Assembly (NCBI RefSeq): GCF_003143515.1
Contig: NZ_CP029343.1
Coordinates: 868,001 to 932,000, forward strand
Source: Massilia oculi
GTDB lineage: Bacteria > Pseudomonadota > Gammaproteobacteria > Burkholderiales > Burkholderiaceae_D
Direction of reading: 5' to 3'
Length of the DNA stretch: 64,000 nucleotides
A program made the translations under genes and the position numbers. Shown in pieces: positions 1 to 8,837 of the stretch (within the stretch, counting starts at the first letter, position 1; each line of letters starts with the position of its first letter). The notes under the pieces are model-generated. The model did no database searches. It saw only the letters and a program-made list of their open reading frames with translations, and was not told where the DNA came from.

Positions 1-141
1 CACTACGGCATCCACGGCACCCCGGTGCCGGGCCACGTGGGCAAGACCGAGTCGCATGGCTGCATCCGCCTGACCAACTGGAGCGCCGCCGAAGTGGGCG
101 CGGTGGTCAGTGACGGCACCGACGTCGAACTGGTCAAGTAA
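1..141 (+). CDS. L,D-transpeptidase (YkuD domain), C-terminal part
   Basis: Only the last 46 codons are inside the window; the gene enters from the left edge. The visible frame carries the YkuD active-site signature: HGT at residues 5-7 of the fragment and SHGCIRL at residues 18-24, with the catalytic Cys in HGC. L,D-transpeptidases cross-link peptidoglycan stem peptides through 3-3 bonds, or attach proteins to them, in the periplasm. The M23 endopeptidase gene follows 62 bp downstream on the same strand, so the two may form a cell-wall unit. The family call is firm from the motif. The subtype and N-terminal signal cannot be judged. Confidence 0.9.
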   Translation, partial: HYGIHGTPVPGHVGKTESHGCIRLTNWSAAEVGAVVSDGTDVELVK

Positions 142-203
142 TGATCACATACGCTTTTACAACAACCTGCTAGCGGCGCAGAAGGCGCCGGACGGAGAAC
201 GCG

Positions 204-899
204 ATGAAATGGCTGATGACCTTGATCGTTGGCGCGCTGCTGGGCGCCGGGATATTGTTCGTGTTGCTGAGCGACCGATCCAGGTCGCCGGCGCCCGAGG
301 TCGTTGCCACCGCGCCGCCGGCCTCGAACCCGGCCGGCGTGCCCGCAGCGCAGATCGAGGGCCAGCTGCCGCCCGCGCCGGTGGTCGAGCCGAACCTGCT
401 CGACGCCGACCTGCCGCTGCGGCCTGAACTGGCCGAAGGCGCCGCGCCCATGGCCCCTGCCACCGTTCCCGGCAAGCTGCTGGTGCCGGTCCGGGGCGTC
501 AAGTCGGACCAGCTGACCGACACCTTCTACCAGCCGCGCGGCGAGCAGCGCCAGCACGAGGCGCTCGACATCATGGCGCCGACCGGCACGCCGGTACTCG
601 CGGCGGCCGACGGCAAGGTGGTCAAGCTGTTCCAGAGCAAACCGGGCGGGCTGACGGTCTACCAGTTCGATCCGAACGAGCAGTACGCCTATTATTACGC
701 CCACCTCGACCGCTATGCCGACGGCATCAAGGAAGGCATGATTGTGAAGCGCGGCGACGTCGTCGGCTACGTCGGCGCGACCGGCAATGCCGATCCGGGC
801 GCGCCGCACCTGCACTTCGCCGTCGTCGCGCTGACGCCCGAAAAGCAGTGGTGGAAAGGCACGCCGCTCAATCCGTTTCCACTAATGTCCGACCAGTAA
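204..899 (+). CDS. M23 family metallopeptidase, membrane-anchored
   Basis: A 231-residue protein with one N-terminal hydrophobic segment (about residues 4-22), then an Ala/Pro-rich linker and a C-terminal peptidase M23 (LytM-like) domain. The zinc-site motifs are present: HEALD at about 118-122 and HLH at about 202-204. M23 enzymes cut peptidoglycan cross-bridges, so this is probably a periplasmic endopeptidase tethered to the inner membrane. The start is supported by GGAGAAC a few bases upstream of the ATG. The gene follows an L,D-transpeptidase gene and its 3' end overlaps the convergent M4 peptidase gene by 32 bp. The family is certain, the exact substrate is not. Confidence 0.9.
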   Translation: MKWLMTLIVGALLGAGILFVLLSDRSRSPAPEVVATAPPASNPAGVPAAQIEGQLPPAPVVEPNLLDADLPLRPELAEGAAPMAPATVPGKLLVPVRGVKSDQLTDTFYQPRGEQRQHEALDIMAPTGTPVLAAADGKVVKLFQSKPGGLTVYQFDPNEQYAYYYAHLDRYADGIKEGMIVKRGDVVGYVGATGNADPGAPHLHFAVVALTPEKQWWKGTPLNPFPLMSDQ

Positions 900-2694
900 C
901 GGGCGCACTCGACGGCTCGGCCACCGGTTCGTCGACGTCCGCACCGACATTGATCGCGGCATAGGCGCGCTGCACCGCGATCGCCTCGCGTCCACCCGCG
1001 CCATACAGCTCGCCGGCCGCCTCGATCATCCTGGCGCGCGCGTCGGCGTAATTGGTCGAGGACGTGAACTTGGTCGTGTTGGCGCGGAACCAGATGCGGA
1101 AGGCCTTGTCGATCCCGATGCCCGTCATTGCCAGCGGCTGCTTCACCAGGTAGCGGCTCCAGGCATCGTTGCCGGCATCGGGATTCGATCCGCGCGCCAG
1201 GAAATAGAACATGCGGTTGTTCGGGCCGCTGCTGTAATGGACGTCCAGCCGGCGCAGGCCCGTGCTCCAGGCGTCGTGACTATTGCCATCCCTGCTCGGC
1301 TTGATCATCCAGCGCAGCGGCGTGCCGGTGCGGCTGATCTCGCTGCCCAGCATCCAGTCGTTGCCGCTCTCGGGGATCACGTCGCCGGTGCCGCCACCGC
1401 GCGCATAGGCTTCGACCACCTCGCCCGCGATGTCCGAACTCGATTCGTTCAGGCCGCCCGGCTCGCCCGAGTACACCAGGTTCGAGGTGGCGGCCGTGAT
1501 GCCGTGGCCCATCTCGTGGCCGACCACGTCGATCGACGCCAGGTTGGTGAAATACGTGCCGTCGCCGATGAACATGCAGCGGCAGGTGTCGCTGTAATAG
1601 GCGTTGTCGTAGCCGCGGTTGACGTGCACCGCGATGTGGGTGGCCGTGTCCTGGCCGTCCAGCGCCAGCCAGCCGAGCACGTTCTTGTGCATGTCATAGG
1701 TGTTCTTCAGACCCCACATGGCGTTGACGGCGGCGGTCTGGCCATTCGGCCCCGTGGTGCTGCCGCCCTCGACGAACTGCTTGCCGTCGCCCCAGGTGTT
1801 GACGGTGCTGGTGTAGACCCGGCCGCTCGACGTGCCGTGGCTGGCGTTGGTGATCGCCATCGCGCCGAACGATCCACCCTTGCCGCGCTCGGGATCGAGC
1901 ATCTGGTAAATGTTGTTGGCGAAGGTGGTGCTCAAGGGAACCTCGCCGTTGTACTGGCTCTTGCCGATGCCCTCCACCGTCTGCAGCATGTTCCAGCGGT
2001 CGATGATCTCGCCGTCGCGCGCGTTGACGACGACGTCGTAGTACAGCGGCTGCTCGCCGCTGCGCGTGCGGAGGCGCACCAGCCAGGCCAGCTCGTAGCG
2101 CTCGACCGTCTCGACCAGGTCGACCGCGTTCAGCTCGGACTCGAGCTTGCCCTCGGCGCCGGGCGCGCGTTCGTCGCGCATCAATGGATAGATCAGCAGT
2201 TCGGCCGTCGGCGCGACCACGTTGACGACGCCGTCCGGCATGTCGCGCAGCGCAGCGGCGATCGCGGCCTTGCGGTGGATGGTGGGCCTGACGTTGAAGC
2301 CGGCGGTGGCGCCGCGCATGCGGTTGGCGGCGCCCCGTCCCAGGTGCAGGCGGCGCGGCGAAGCGCTTTCGGACACGATCTGGCGCCGCGCGTCGAGCAC
2401 CACCACCGATTCCGAACCGAAAATCCTGAGACCCCTGTACAGGTGGGCGACGCGCACCACGTGCGTGCCCTGCACGCCCGGGTGCTGGGCCATCACCTTG
2501 TAGCCGTGGTCGGCGTCGAGGCCGACCGCCGGCCGGCGCGCCGCCAGCTGGGTCACGACCTGGGCCTGGGCCTTGCCGTCCAGCTTGAGCGGCGGGCCCA
2601 TCATCGGCGCAGCCAACGCTGCAGGCGACAACACGGGCGCGCACAGGACGGCAGCCGCCAGCAGGGCTGCCTTGAGAAGCGGTTGCGGGATCAT
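868..2694 (-). CDS. M4 family (thermolysin-like) secreted metallopeptidase
   Basis: A 608-residue preproprotein. The ATG at 2694 has GGAGACG in front of it and opens a clear signal peptide (MIPQPLLKAALLAAAV, ending near ALA), so a longer 5' extension of the frame was rejected. A propeptide (FTP/PepSY-like, about 60-230) precedes the catalytic domain. Catalytic features are HEMGH at about 393-397 and the downstream zinc ligand in NESSSDIAGE. M4 enzymes are extracellular zinc endopeptidases that digest proteins. The gene stands alone and converges on the M23 gene with a 32 bp overlap. A perfect inverted repeat lies about 90 bp upstream of the start and could be a control site. Confidence 0.93.
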   Translation of the reverse strand: MIPQPLLKAALLAAAVLCAPVLSPAALAAPMMGPPLKLDGKAQAQVVTQLAARRPAVGLDADHGYKVMAQHPGVQGTHVVRVAHLYRGLRIFGSESVVVLDARRQIVSESASPRRLHLGRGAANRMRGATAGFNVRPTIHRKAAIAAALRDMPDGVVNVVAPTAELLIYPLMRDERAPGAEGKLESELNAVDLVETVERYELAWLVRLRTRSGEQPLYYDVVVNARDGEIIDRWNMLQTVEGIGKSQYNGEVPLSTTFANNIYQMLDPERGKGGSFGAMAITNASHGTSSGRVYTSTVNTWGDGKQFVEGGSTTGPNGQTAAVNAMWGLKNTYDMHKNVLGWLALDGQDTATHIAVHVNRGYDNAYYSDTCRCMFIGDGTYFTNLASIDVVGHEMGHGITAATSNLVYSGEPGGLNESSSDIAGEVVEAYARGGGTGDVIPESGNDWMLGSEISRTGTPLRWMIKPSRDGNSHDAWSTGLRRLDVHYSSGPNNRMFYFLARGSNPDAGNDAWSRYLVKQPLAMTGIGIDKAFRIWFRANTTKFTSSTNYADARARMIEAAGELYGAGGREAIAVQRAYAAINVGADVDEPVAEPSSAPVTGRTLVETD

Positions 2695-2781
2695 CTCGTC
2701 TCCATCCGGAATGCCGGGCCGGGGGGCGCCGGTCATCGACCATGATGGACGAGCTTGTAAAGGTAGGTTTGCTCAAGAACA

Positions 2782-2816
2782 ATGACCGTGTTGCCACAAA
2801 TCGGCAACACGGTCAT
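2782..2816. repeat. perfect 14-bp inverted repeat
   Basis: ATGACCGTGTTGCC (2782-2795) and its exact reverse complement (2803-2816) flank a 7-base loop. The repeat lies between the end of the ypfJ-like gene (2955) and the start of the M4 peptidase gene (2694). No U-run follows on either strand, so it does not look like a standard intrinsic terminator. An operator in front of the peptidase gene, or a dispersed palindromic element, are both possible. Confidence 0.6.
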
Positions 2817-2954
2817 GATCGGACGTCGACCGGGAAATCAGCGATAGCGGTGCGAAAAAGTCGCCAATCGCGATAGGCGCACGAATGCGGATTTCAGCCC
2901 ATAGTGCCGAATAAAATAAGGCGATTATTCCCTATTGCAACCAAATGATGCCAT

Positions 2955-3827
2955 TTACAGGTTTTTGGCATCAAATGTATTGCATGCCTCGACCTGCCCG
3001 CTTTCCAGTCCGCGCTCGAACCAGCGCACCCGCTGGGCCGAGCTGCCATGGGTGAATGAATCCGGTACGGCCACGCCGCGCGCCTGCTTTTGCAAGGCAT
3101 CGTCGCCGATGGCGCTGGCCGCGTTCAGGGCCTTCTCGACGTCGCCCTGTTCCAGGATCCGCGCGCGCTGGTTGGTACGATTGGCCCATACGCCGGCGAA
3201 ACAGTCGGCCTGCAGTTCCAGGCGCACCGACAAGGCGTTGCCCTGGGTCTCGGAGGCACGCTGTTGGGCGGCATGCACCTTGTTCGAAATACCCAGCAGG
3301 TTCTGCACATGGTGGCCGACTTCGTGCGCGATCACGTAGGCCTGTGCGAACTCGCCCTCGACGTTGAAGCGCTGCTGCATGGTGCGGAAAAAGCCCAGGT
3401 CGATATACACCTTGCCGTCGGCCGGGCAATAAAATGGACCGGTCGCGCTCTGGCCGACACCGCAGGCGGTGCTCGTGCGGCCTTCGAACAGGACGAGGCG
3501 GGCCGGCGTGTACTGCGCGCCCTGCTCGCTGAACAGCTGAGCCCAGGCATCCTCGGTATAAGCCAGTGTGGTGCGCACGAAACGCGTTTCGCGATCGTCG
3601 GCGCGCGGCTGCTCGACCTGCGCCTGCTGCTGTGGCGGCGCACCGCCCGACAGCAGGCCGAGGATCGTGGTGGGCGAGACGCCGAGAAAATACGAGGCGA
3701 CCAGGGCGACGACGATGGTGCCGATGCCGATCGAACGGCCGCCGAAGCCGAAGCCGCCACCGCCACCGCCACCGCCACCGCGCCGGTCTTCTACATTGTC
3801 GCTTTCACGGTCGCCTTCCCAACGCAT
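2955..3827 (-). CDS. ypfJ: neutral zinc metallopeptidase, YpfJ family
   Basis: A 290-residue protein of the putative neutral zinc metallopeptidase family (PF04228). A short charged N-terminus is followed by an unbroken run of nine glycines, then one transmembrane segment (about 33-60) and a periplasmic zinc-peptidase domain with HEVGHH at about 168-173. The family has no settled substrate. The start is fixed by AAAGGAG six bases before the ATG. A 60-residue gene ends 11 bp upstream on the same strand, so the two are probably co-transcribed. The glycine run is coded by a (CCGCCA)-like simple repeat at about 3747-3782 and may vary in length between strains. Confidence 0.9.
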   Translation of the reverse strand: MRWEGDRESDNVEDRRGGGGGGGGGFGFGGRSIGIGTIVVALVASYFLGVSPTTILGLLSGGAPPQQQAQVEQPRADDRETRFVRTTLAYTEDAWAQLFSEQGAQYTPARLVLFEGRTSTACGVGQSATGPFYCPADGKVYIDLGFFRTMQQRFNVEGEFAQAYVIAHEVGHHVQNLLGISNKVHAAQQRASETQGNALSVRLELQADCFAGVWANRTNQRARILEQGDVEKALNAASAIGDDALQKQARGVAVPDSFTHGSSAQRVRWFERGLESGQVEACNTFDAKNL

Positions 3828-3838
3828 CGATACTCCTT

Positions 3839-4021
3839 TTAGTTGCCGCCGCGGCGCAGGTTGCAGGTGTCGGCGCGCTCGCGCGCGTCCTTGCCGCGCA
3901 GGTCGTCCAGCGCGCCCAATCCGGCGCGCAGCTCGTCGTGCAGCGCGCGCTCGCGGCGCTCGCGTGCGATCTCGCGCGCCATGCGGCTGCGCGGCACTTC
4001 ATCCAGTTCCAGCTTCGTCAT
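3839..4021 (-). CDS. small charged hypothetical protein
   Basis: A 60-residue, strongly charged, Arg/Glu-rich protein with a predicted helical middle and a single Cys near the end. I recognise no family. Support for a real gene: GAGAGG lies just upstream of the ATG, the stop falls 11 bp before the ypfJ-like start, and the ypfJ Shine-Dalgarno occupies the gap, which suggests an operon. No membrane segment or signal peptide is visible. It may be a small accessory protein of the peptidase, but that is a guess from position only. Confidence 0.55.
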   Translation of the reverse strand: MTKLELDEVPRSRMAREIARERRERALHDELRAGLGALDDLRGKDARERADTCNLRRGGN

Positions 4022-4167
4022 GATTCCTCTCTCGCTCTCGATTTTCCGGTCGCTTTTCCATCGTCTGCCGGTTGATCACATAATGCACCAAATCCGGCCC
4101 GCGCACGCACACATCGTGCGTGCGTGCGCGTACGGAGCGGCCGTGGCGCCTGTGCCACGCTGGCGCA

Positions 4168-5103
4168 ATGAACTCATCCAATGCCAGCGCCCTCCTCGCC
4201 CTCGGCACGGCCCTGCGCCAGGCCGGTTACTGCTTCATGACGGTCACGCCCTCGACGCACCGCCGCATCAACAACCGTCCCGGCAACGAGCGCGCGCATG
4301 ACCTGCGCGGCGTGTTCGGCTGGAGCCGGCCGTTCGACCGCGATCTGCTGCCGGCCAGCGTGGTCGCGCTGATGGCTGACGCCGGCGTGCTGGACGAAAA
4401 CGAGGATGGGCTGCGTTCGCTGGTGCGGGCGTCGACCCTGGACGACATGCTGCTGTTCCATTCGGCCTGGCCGACACGCGACGACGACAGCGTGTTCTTC
4501 GGCCCCGACGCCTACCGTTTCATCACCGCCATGCGGCGCGGCTTCGCCTTCGTCGGCGCCGGGCCGGTGCGCGCGGTGGACATCGGCTGTGGCGGCGGCG
4601 CCGGCGCGCTCGCCATCGCGCGCGCCTTCCCGCACGCCGAGGTGATCGGCGCCGATATCAATAGCAGGGCGCTCGAACTGGCGATGGTCAACGGCAGCCT
4701 GAACGGGGTCTCGAACCTGGCGCTGGCCCAAAGCGACCTGTTCGATGGCCTGCAGGGCGACTTCGACCTGGTGGTGTCGAACCCGCCCTTCGTGGCCGAT
4801 CCGGATGGTCGCCGCTATCGCGATGGCGGCGGCGAACGCGGCGCCGAACTGTCGCGCCGGATCGTCGAACACAGTCTGGGACGCCTGCGCCGCGGCGGCA
4901 GCCTGATGCTCTACACCGGCGTCGCCCAATGCGGCCAGCGCGACCACTTCCTGGAAAGCCTGCGCCCGACCCTGGCGGCGCGATGCGACACCTGGACCTA
5001 CGAAGAGCTCGATCCCGACATCTTCGGCGGCCAGCTGGGCGAACCGGGCTACGAGGACGTCGAGCGGATCGCGGCGGTGTCGCTGCATGCGGTCAGGCGC
5101 TGA
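4168..5103 (+). CDS. class I SAM-dependent methyltransferase, HemK/RsmC-like
   Basis: A 311-residue protein. The N-terminal half is family specific; the C-terminal half is a Rossmann methyltransferase with a motif I region VDIGCGGGAGA at about 136-146 and the NPPF motif at about 205-208. NPPF is typical of enzymes that methylate amide or exocyclic amino groups, as in N5-glutamine methyltransferases (HemK/PrmC) and RsmC-type rRNA N2-guanine methyltransferases. The substrate here is unknown. The ATG at 4168 was preferred because the upstream extension (from 4120) is Arg-rich and unlike the family. The gene stands alone, divergent from the ypfJ pair. Confidence 0.8.
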   Translation: MNSSNASALLALGTALRQAGYCFMTVTPSTHRRINNRPGNERAHDLRGVFGWSRPFDRDLLPASVVALMADAGVLDENEDGLRSLVRASTLDDMLLFHSAWPTRDDDSVFFGPDAYRFITAMRRGFAFVGAGPVRAVDIGCGGGAGALAIARAFPHAEVIGADINSRALELAMVNGSLNGVSNLALAQSDLFDGLQGDFDLVVSNPPFVADPDGRRYRDGGGERGAELSRRIVEHSLGRLRRGGSLMLYTGVAQCGQRDHFLESLRPTLAARCDTWTYEELDPDIFGGQLGEPGYEDVERIAAVSLHAVRR

Positions 5104-5263
5104 GGCTGGAGTGATGGCTGGCTCATGGCCAGTGCGTATCCGATCCATGCGCCGTGAATAATCGACGTCGGGATGACGCGCGAATGCTGGTACTCGCCAG
5201 GGCAAGGCATTACAATCTGGCAACTACTGCAATTACAGCGCGAACAGTGCGCGACTACCATTC

Positions 5264-6790
5264 ATGCAAGTCGCTCCTCCCGGCAAGCAAGCCTTGCTGC
5301 GCTTTCTGCTGTCGGTGTTCCTGCTCCTGGTGGTGGTGTTCAGCACCACCAGCGTCAAGCGCTATGGCGACTTCCTCGAGTATGGCCTGACCACGGTGGC
5401 CGTCGCCGAGCACGGCACGCCCTACATCGTGGCCAGCGACGTCGAGCGCATGATCGAACTCACGCCGCAGAACGAGGTCGAGTTCCGCACCGTGCTCGGC
5501 ACGATCCGCGACCGGATCAGCGCCGGCGAGCAAGTTCCGATCCCGGGCCTGCTGCTGTCCGAGCGCGGCCACTACATGTCGATCCACTTCGTCGGCTATT
5601 CGATGCTGACGGCGGTCCCGTTCGTCATCCTCGACGGCATCGGCGTCAATCCGTGGAAGGCCTACCAGGTGATGAACTACCTGCCGGTGCTGGCGCTGGC
5701 CGCGACCTGCTACCTGCTGCTCGGCTCGGCCAGGCGCGCCTGGGTCGGCATCACCCTGTTCGTGCTGTGCGGCGCGCTGCCCTACCTCAACTGGACCAGC
5801 CCGGAAGTGTTCACCATGGGCTCGCTCCTGGCGGGCCTGATCCTGTTTACCATCGGACGCCCGATCGCGGGCGCGATCCTGGTCGGCCTGGCCGCGACGC
5901 AAAATCCGCCGCTGGTGTTGTTCGGCCTGTTCGCACCTTTCATCCGCATGGGCTGGCTGATCGTCTCGGAAGACCTGGCATGGCAAGCCGCGCTGCGCCG
6001 TGTCGTCGACCGGCGCCATGTCATCGCCTGCGCGCTGCAGATGGGGCTGTCGGTGGTGCCGATGCTGTTCAGCCTGTGGGAGTTCCACGAGCCGAGCCTG
6101 ATCGCCAAGTTCTCGACCGACCCGGCGCTGGTCACTCCAGGCCGCCTGGGCTCGTTCTTCTTCGACCCGAACCAGGGCGCCATCATCGCCTTCCCGGCCG
6201 TCACCGTGCTGCTGGCGTGGCTGCTGTGGCAGCGGCGCGCGCAGCGCCCGCTGTGGCACCTGGCCGCGACGGTCGGCCTGATGCTGGCGCTGGCGATTCC
6301 GGCGCTGTCCACCGTCAACTGGAATTCCGGCGCCTCCGGCCCGATGCGCTATGTGGTGTGGGGCGCCTCGCCGCTGCTGTACCTGGCGCTGGCCTGGCTG
6401 GCCCTGCAGCGGCGCTGGCCGCTGGCCCTGATGACGGCGGTGCTGGTGCTGCAGTTCGGCGCCATGTGGCACGCCAAACGCTACGAGTACACCTGGTTCA
6501 GCCCGCTGGGACGCTGGGTGCTCGAGACGGCGCCCTCGTGGTACAACCCGGATCCGGATATCTTCTACGAACGCACCACCCACCTTGACAGCTCGTTCAG
6601 CGTGGATGGCGTGATCGCCTATCCGGACGCCGACCAGCCGCTCAAGACCTTGTACAACGTGCGCAATTCAACAGCGCATCGGACCCTGTGCGGGCCGGGA
6701 CGCAAGCTGGACGAGTCCGATGTGGTGGTGATGGGCCAGGGCTGGCGCTATATCAACGGTTCGCCGGTGTGCGCGGCGGCGGGCCGCTAG
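5264..6790 (+). CDS. polytopic membrane protein, possible glycosyltransferase-like
   Basis: A 508-residue protein with about 10 hydrophobic segments, starting with one at residues 13-27. A large loop follows it (about 30-105) with conserved-looking acidic and Tyr residues. A C-terminal soluble part (about 410-508) contains two Cys residues. The shape resembles GT-C glycosyltransferases or other polyprenyl-phosphate-sugar dependent membrane enzymes, but I see no decisive motif, so the function is left open. No strong ribosome site precedes the ATG. The 3' end is 21 bp from the convergent winged-helix gene. Confidence 0.75.
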   Translation: MQVAPPGKQALLRFLLSVFLLLVVVFSTTSVKRYGDFLEYGLTTVAVAEHGTPYIVASDVERMIELTPQNEVEFRTVLGTIRDRISAGEQVPIPGLLLSERGHYMSIHFVGYSMLTAVPFVILDGIGVNPWKAYQVMNYLPVLALAATCYLLLGSARRAWVGITLFVLCGALPYLNWTSPEVFTMGSLLAGLILFTIGRPIAGAILVGLAATQNPPLVLFGLFAPFIRMGWLIVSEDLAWQAALRRVVDRRHVIACALQMGLSVVPMLFSLWEFHEPSLIAKFSTDPALVTPGRLGSFFFDPNQGAIIAFPAVTVLLAWLLWQRRAQRPLWHLAATVGLMLALAIPALSTVNWNSGASGPMRYVVWGASPLLYLALAWLALQRRWPLALMTAVLVLQFGAMWHAKRYEYTWFSPLGRWVLETAPSWYNPDPDIFYERTTHLDSSFSVDGVIAYPDADQPLKTLYNVRNSTAHRTLCGPGRKLDESDVVVMGQGWRYINGSPVCAAAGR

Positions 6791-6811
6791 CGACGGCATG
6801 GCCGCACGCGC

Positions 6812-7240
6812 TCAGGCGCCGAGCGCCGCCGCCCCGGCGCGTGCCGGCGCGCGCAGCTCCCTCACCTCCCGCGCCTCCTCCTGCCAGCCGTCGTCGGCGC
6901 CGTAGCGCATCGAGGGCCGCCGCACGGGCGCGGTGAAGCAGTAGCCCTGGCCGGCGACGTTGACCAGCCAGGGGCAATCGCCCCCGCCACCGAGCACCTT
7001 GCGCAGATTGACGACCTGCGCGCGCAGGTTGACGTCTTCCACCACCGTGTTCGGCCACACGCCCTGCATCAGCGCGCGCTTGCTCAGCACCTCGCCGGCG
7101 TGGGTGGCCAGCAGCACCAGCAGGTCGAAGGCCCGGCCGCCGATCGCGACCGCCTGCCCGCCGCGCCGCAGGCGCCGGGCCGCCGGCACCAGCTCGAAAT
7201 CCAGGAATATCAGTGTTTCATATCCAGGTACGCCTCTCAT
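6812..7240 (-). CDS. winged-helix DNA-binding protein (Trans_reg_C type)
   Basis: A 142-residue protein made almost entirely of an OmpR/CadC-type winged helix. The recognisable stretch runs from LFL-like strands through FDLLVLLATHAGEVLSK and the WPNTVVEDVNLRAQVVNLRK recognition region to GQGYCF. It lacks the receiver domain of OmpR proteins and the membrane or ATPase part of CadC-type proteins, ending in a short Ala/Arg-rich tail. The ATG at 7240 has GGGAGAG upstream; a longer frame back to 7474 is rejected because it lacks family similarity. It is divergent from the LuxR-type regulator gene and may control it or itself. Confidence 0.8.
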   Translation of the reverse strand: MRGVPGYETLIFLDFELVPAARRLRRGGQAVAIGGRAFDLLVLLATHAGEVLSKRALMQGVWPNTVVEDVNLRAQVVNLRKVLGGGGDCPWLVNVAGQGYCFTAPVRRPSMRYGADDGWQEEAREVRELRAPARAGAAALGA

Positions 7241-7302
7241 CTCGCTCTCCCTCGCTGATTGACAATGCCGCCGCGACGCCATGTGCCATCCCGCTACTTG
7301 TA

Positions 7303-7330
7303 TTGATTTGTAACCGGGAGGCGGCATAAT
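7303..7330 (+). promoter_or_regulatory. candidate promoter for the LuxR-type regulator
   Basis: TTGATT (7303-7308), a 16-base spacer and CATAAT (7325-7330) resemble a sigma-70 promoter. They lie in the divergent gap upstream of the response-regulator gene. This is a pattern match only. Confidence 0.35.
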
Positions 7331-7473
7331 GGGAGGATAGCGGTCACATTCCACCTCCAGCAGGCCCGATCGGGGGGGACGTGGCGACAATCGCCAACAC
7401 AATCGATCAGGAAGTTCATGGGAAGGTCCACCGTCATTTTCGCGCCGGGCATGCGCCGCGCCGGCGAACCGCA

Positions 7474-8103
7474 ATGAGCGAGCGCGCGACGCTGCCGATC
7501 CGGGTCCTGCTGGTCGACGACCATCCCTTGATGCGGCGCGGGATCGCGGGCGTGCTCGAGGACGAGCCGGACATCGCGATCGTGGCCGAGGCCGACGACG
7601 GCTTCAAGGCCCAGGAACGCTACTTCGAGCTGCTGCCCGACGTGACCCTGATGGACCTGGCGATGCCGCGCTGCGGCGGCATCGAGGCGATCCGTGCGAT
7701 CCGCGCCAGGGACCCGCAGGCCTGCATCATCGCCGTCACCACCTATGCCGGCGACGGCCAGGTGCAGCGCGCACTGGAGGCAGGCGCCTCGGGCTACGTC
7801 CTCAAAAGTTCGCTGGGCGCGGGCGTGGCCGACCTGGTGCGCGCGGCCCACGCCGGCCGCCGGGTGCTGGCGCCGGACCTGGCCCAGCGCCTGACCCAGG
7901 CCAGGCCGGAACAGCTGACCGCGCGCGAACGCGACGTGCTGGCCCTGGTCGCCCAGGGCCTCGGCAACCGCGAGGTGGCGCGTGAACTCGGCATCGCCGA
8001 AGAGACGGTCAAGGGTTACCTGAGCAATGTGCTGCAAAAGCTGCAGGCCAGCGACCGCACGCACGCGGTGGTGATCGCGCTGCGGCGCGGGATGCTGGAC
8101 TGA
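7474..8103 (+). CDS. response regulator, NarL/LuxR type
   Basis: A 209-residue two-domain regulator. The receiver domain (about 7-125) has the acidic DDHP pair, the phospho-acceptor Asp near residue 61 in LMDLAMP, and a Lys in YVLKSS. The LuxR helix-turn-helix follows (about 145-205) with LTARERDVLALVAQG and NREVARELGIAEETVKGYLS. The protein is expected to dimerise on phosphorylation and bind DNA. No partner kinase is adjacent. A GTG at 7381 with a G-rich upstream run would add 31 residues; the ATG at 7474 was chosen because it gives the normal family N-terminus, but its ribosome site is weak. Confidence 0.88.
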   Translation: MSERATLPIRVLLVDDHPLMRRGIAGVLEDEPDIAIVAEADDGFKAQERYFELLPDVTLMDLAMPRCGGIEAIRAIRARDPQACIIAVTTYAGDGQVQRALEAGASGYVLKSSLGAGVADLVRAAHAGRRVLAPDLAQRLTQARPEQLTARERDVLALVAQGLGNREVARELGIAEETVKGYLSNVLQKLQASDRTHAVVIALRRGMLD

Positions 8104-8135
8104 GGCGCGGGTCTGCCCGGGCCGTCGGCGCCATG

Positions 8136-8837
8136 TCAGCGGCGTGCCGCGCTGCCAGTGACGGTTCCCGGGCGTGCAAGCCCGGAATGCGGCGCCGGGG
8201 CAGCAGCCGTCCCGGGCGGCGGCATGCCGGTCGCGGCGCACCAGCGCTCGAGGTCCCAGCCCTCTCCGAGCAACAGCATACGGGTGCCGAGTTCGTCGCG
8301 GCGCCGGGCAAGCTGCTCTGGCGTCAAGGCGCTTAGCCGGCGACCGTCCAGGTTCGCATGAACCAGACGGTAACGACGCGCCAGCGACATCCACAGGGCG
8401 TGTGCTCCCGGCGACTGGCGCGCGCCGCTGAGCAGGCAATTGCCGTCATCGAGCCACCAGCGATAGATGGCGGTCGCGATGCCGGCGCGCCGGTAGGCGA
8501 GCCCGAACTTGGCGTGCGGGGCGCGCACGTGGCGATCCGTACGTCGGTCGACTTCGACCAGCCGGTTGAATACCGTATACCCCGCCATGCGGCCGCGCAC
8601 GGCGTCGATGGCGTACACGTAGTGCTCGCCGTCGGCAACCCGATGGCGGAATGCGAAGCCGGGATGCGCAATGCCAGGCGCCGCCATGCCATACAGGCAG
8701 TCGCCAGCCCGCGCCATGCGCCGATAGAGGCTGGCCAGCTCACGTTCGATGCCGTCGTCGCAATGGTCGACGTCGATGCGCAGCGCGTGCGGCCTGCCGC
8801 ACAGGCCCACGAAGGCGGGAATCGCCGGCGCCATCAT
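8136..8837 (-). CDS. GNAT-like acyltransferase, hypothetical
   Basis: A 233-residue protein whose central part resembles N-acyltransferases: FRHRVADGEHYVYAID strands, then an acetyl-CoA-loop-like stretch around FGLAYRRAGIATAIYRW. Support is moderate and no catalytic residue can be named. The C-terminus is Pro/Ala-rich. The ATG at 8837 overlaps the stop of the upstream repeat-protein gene as ATGA, with GGGAGCC just upstream, so the two genes look translationally coupled. The coupling suggests that this enzyme acts with the repeat protein, but no function is known. Confidence 0.7.
   Translation of the reverse strand: MMAPAIPAFVGLCGRPHALRIDVDHCDDGIERELASLYRRMARAGDCLYGMAAPGIAHPGFAFRHRVADGEHYVYAIDAVRGRMAGYTVFNRLVEVDRRTDRHVRAPHAKFGLAYRRAGIATAIYRWWLDDGNCLLSGARQSPGAHALWMSLARRYRLVHANLDGRRLSALTPEQLARRRDELGTRMLLLGEGWDLERWCAATGMPPPGTAAAPAPHSGLARPGTVTGSAARR

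Noticed and set aside
1237..2745. 502-codon frame antisense to the M4 peptidase gene
   Set aside because: His/Asp/Val/Ala-biased shadow of the peptidase, no ribosome site and no motif.
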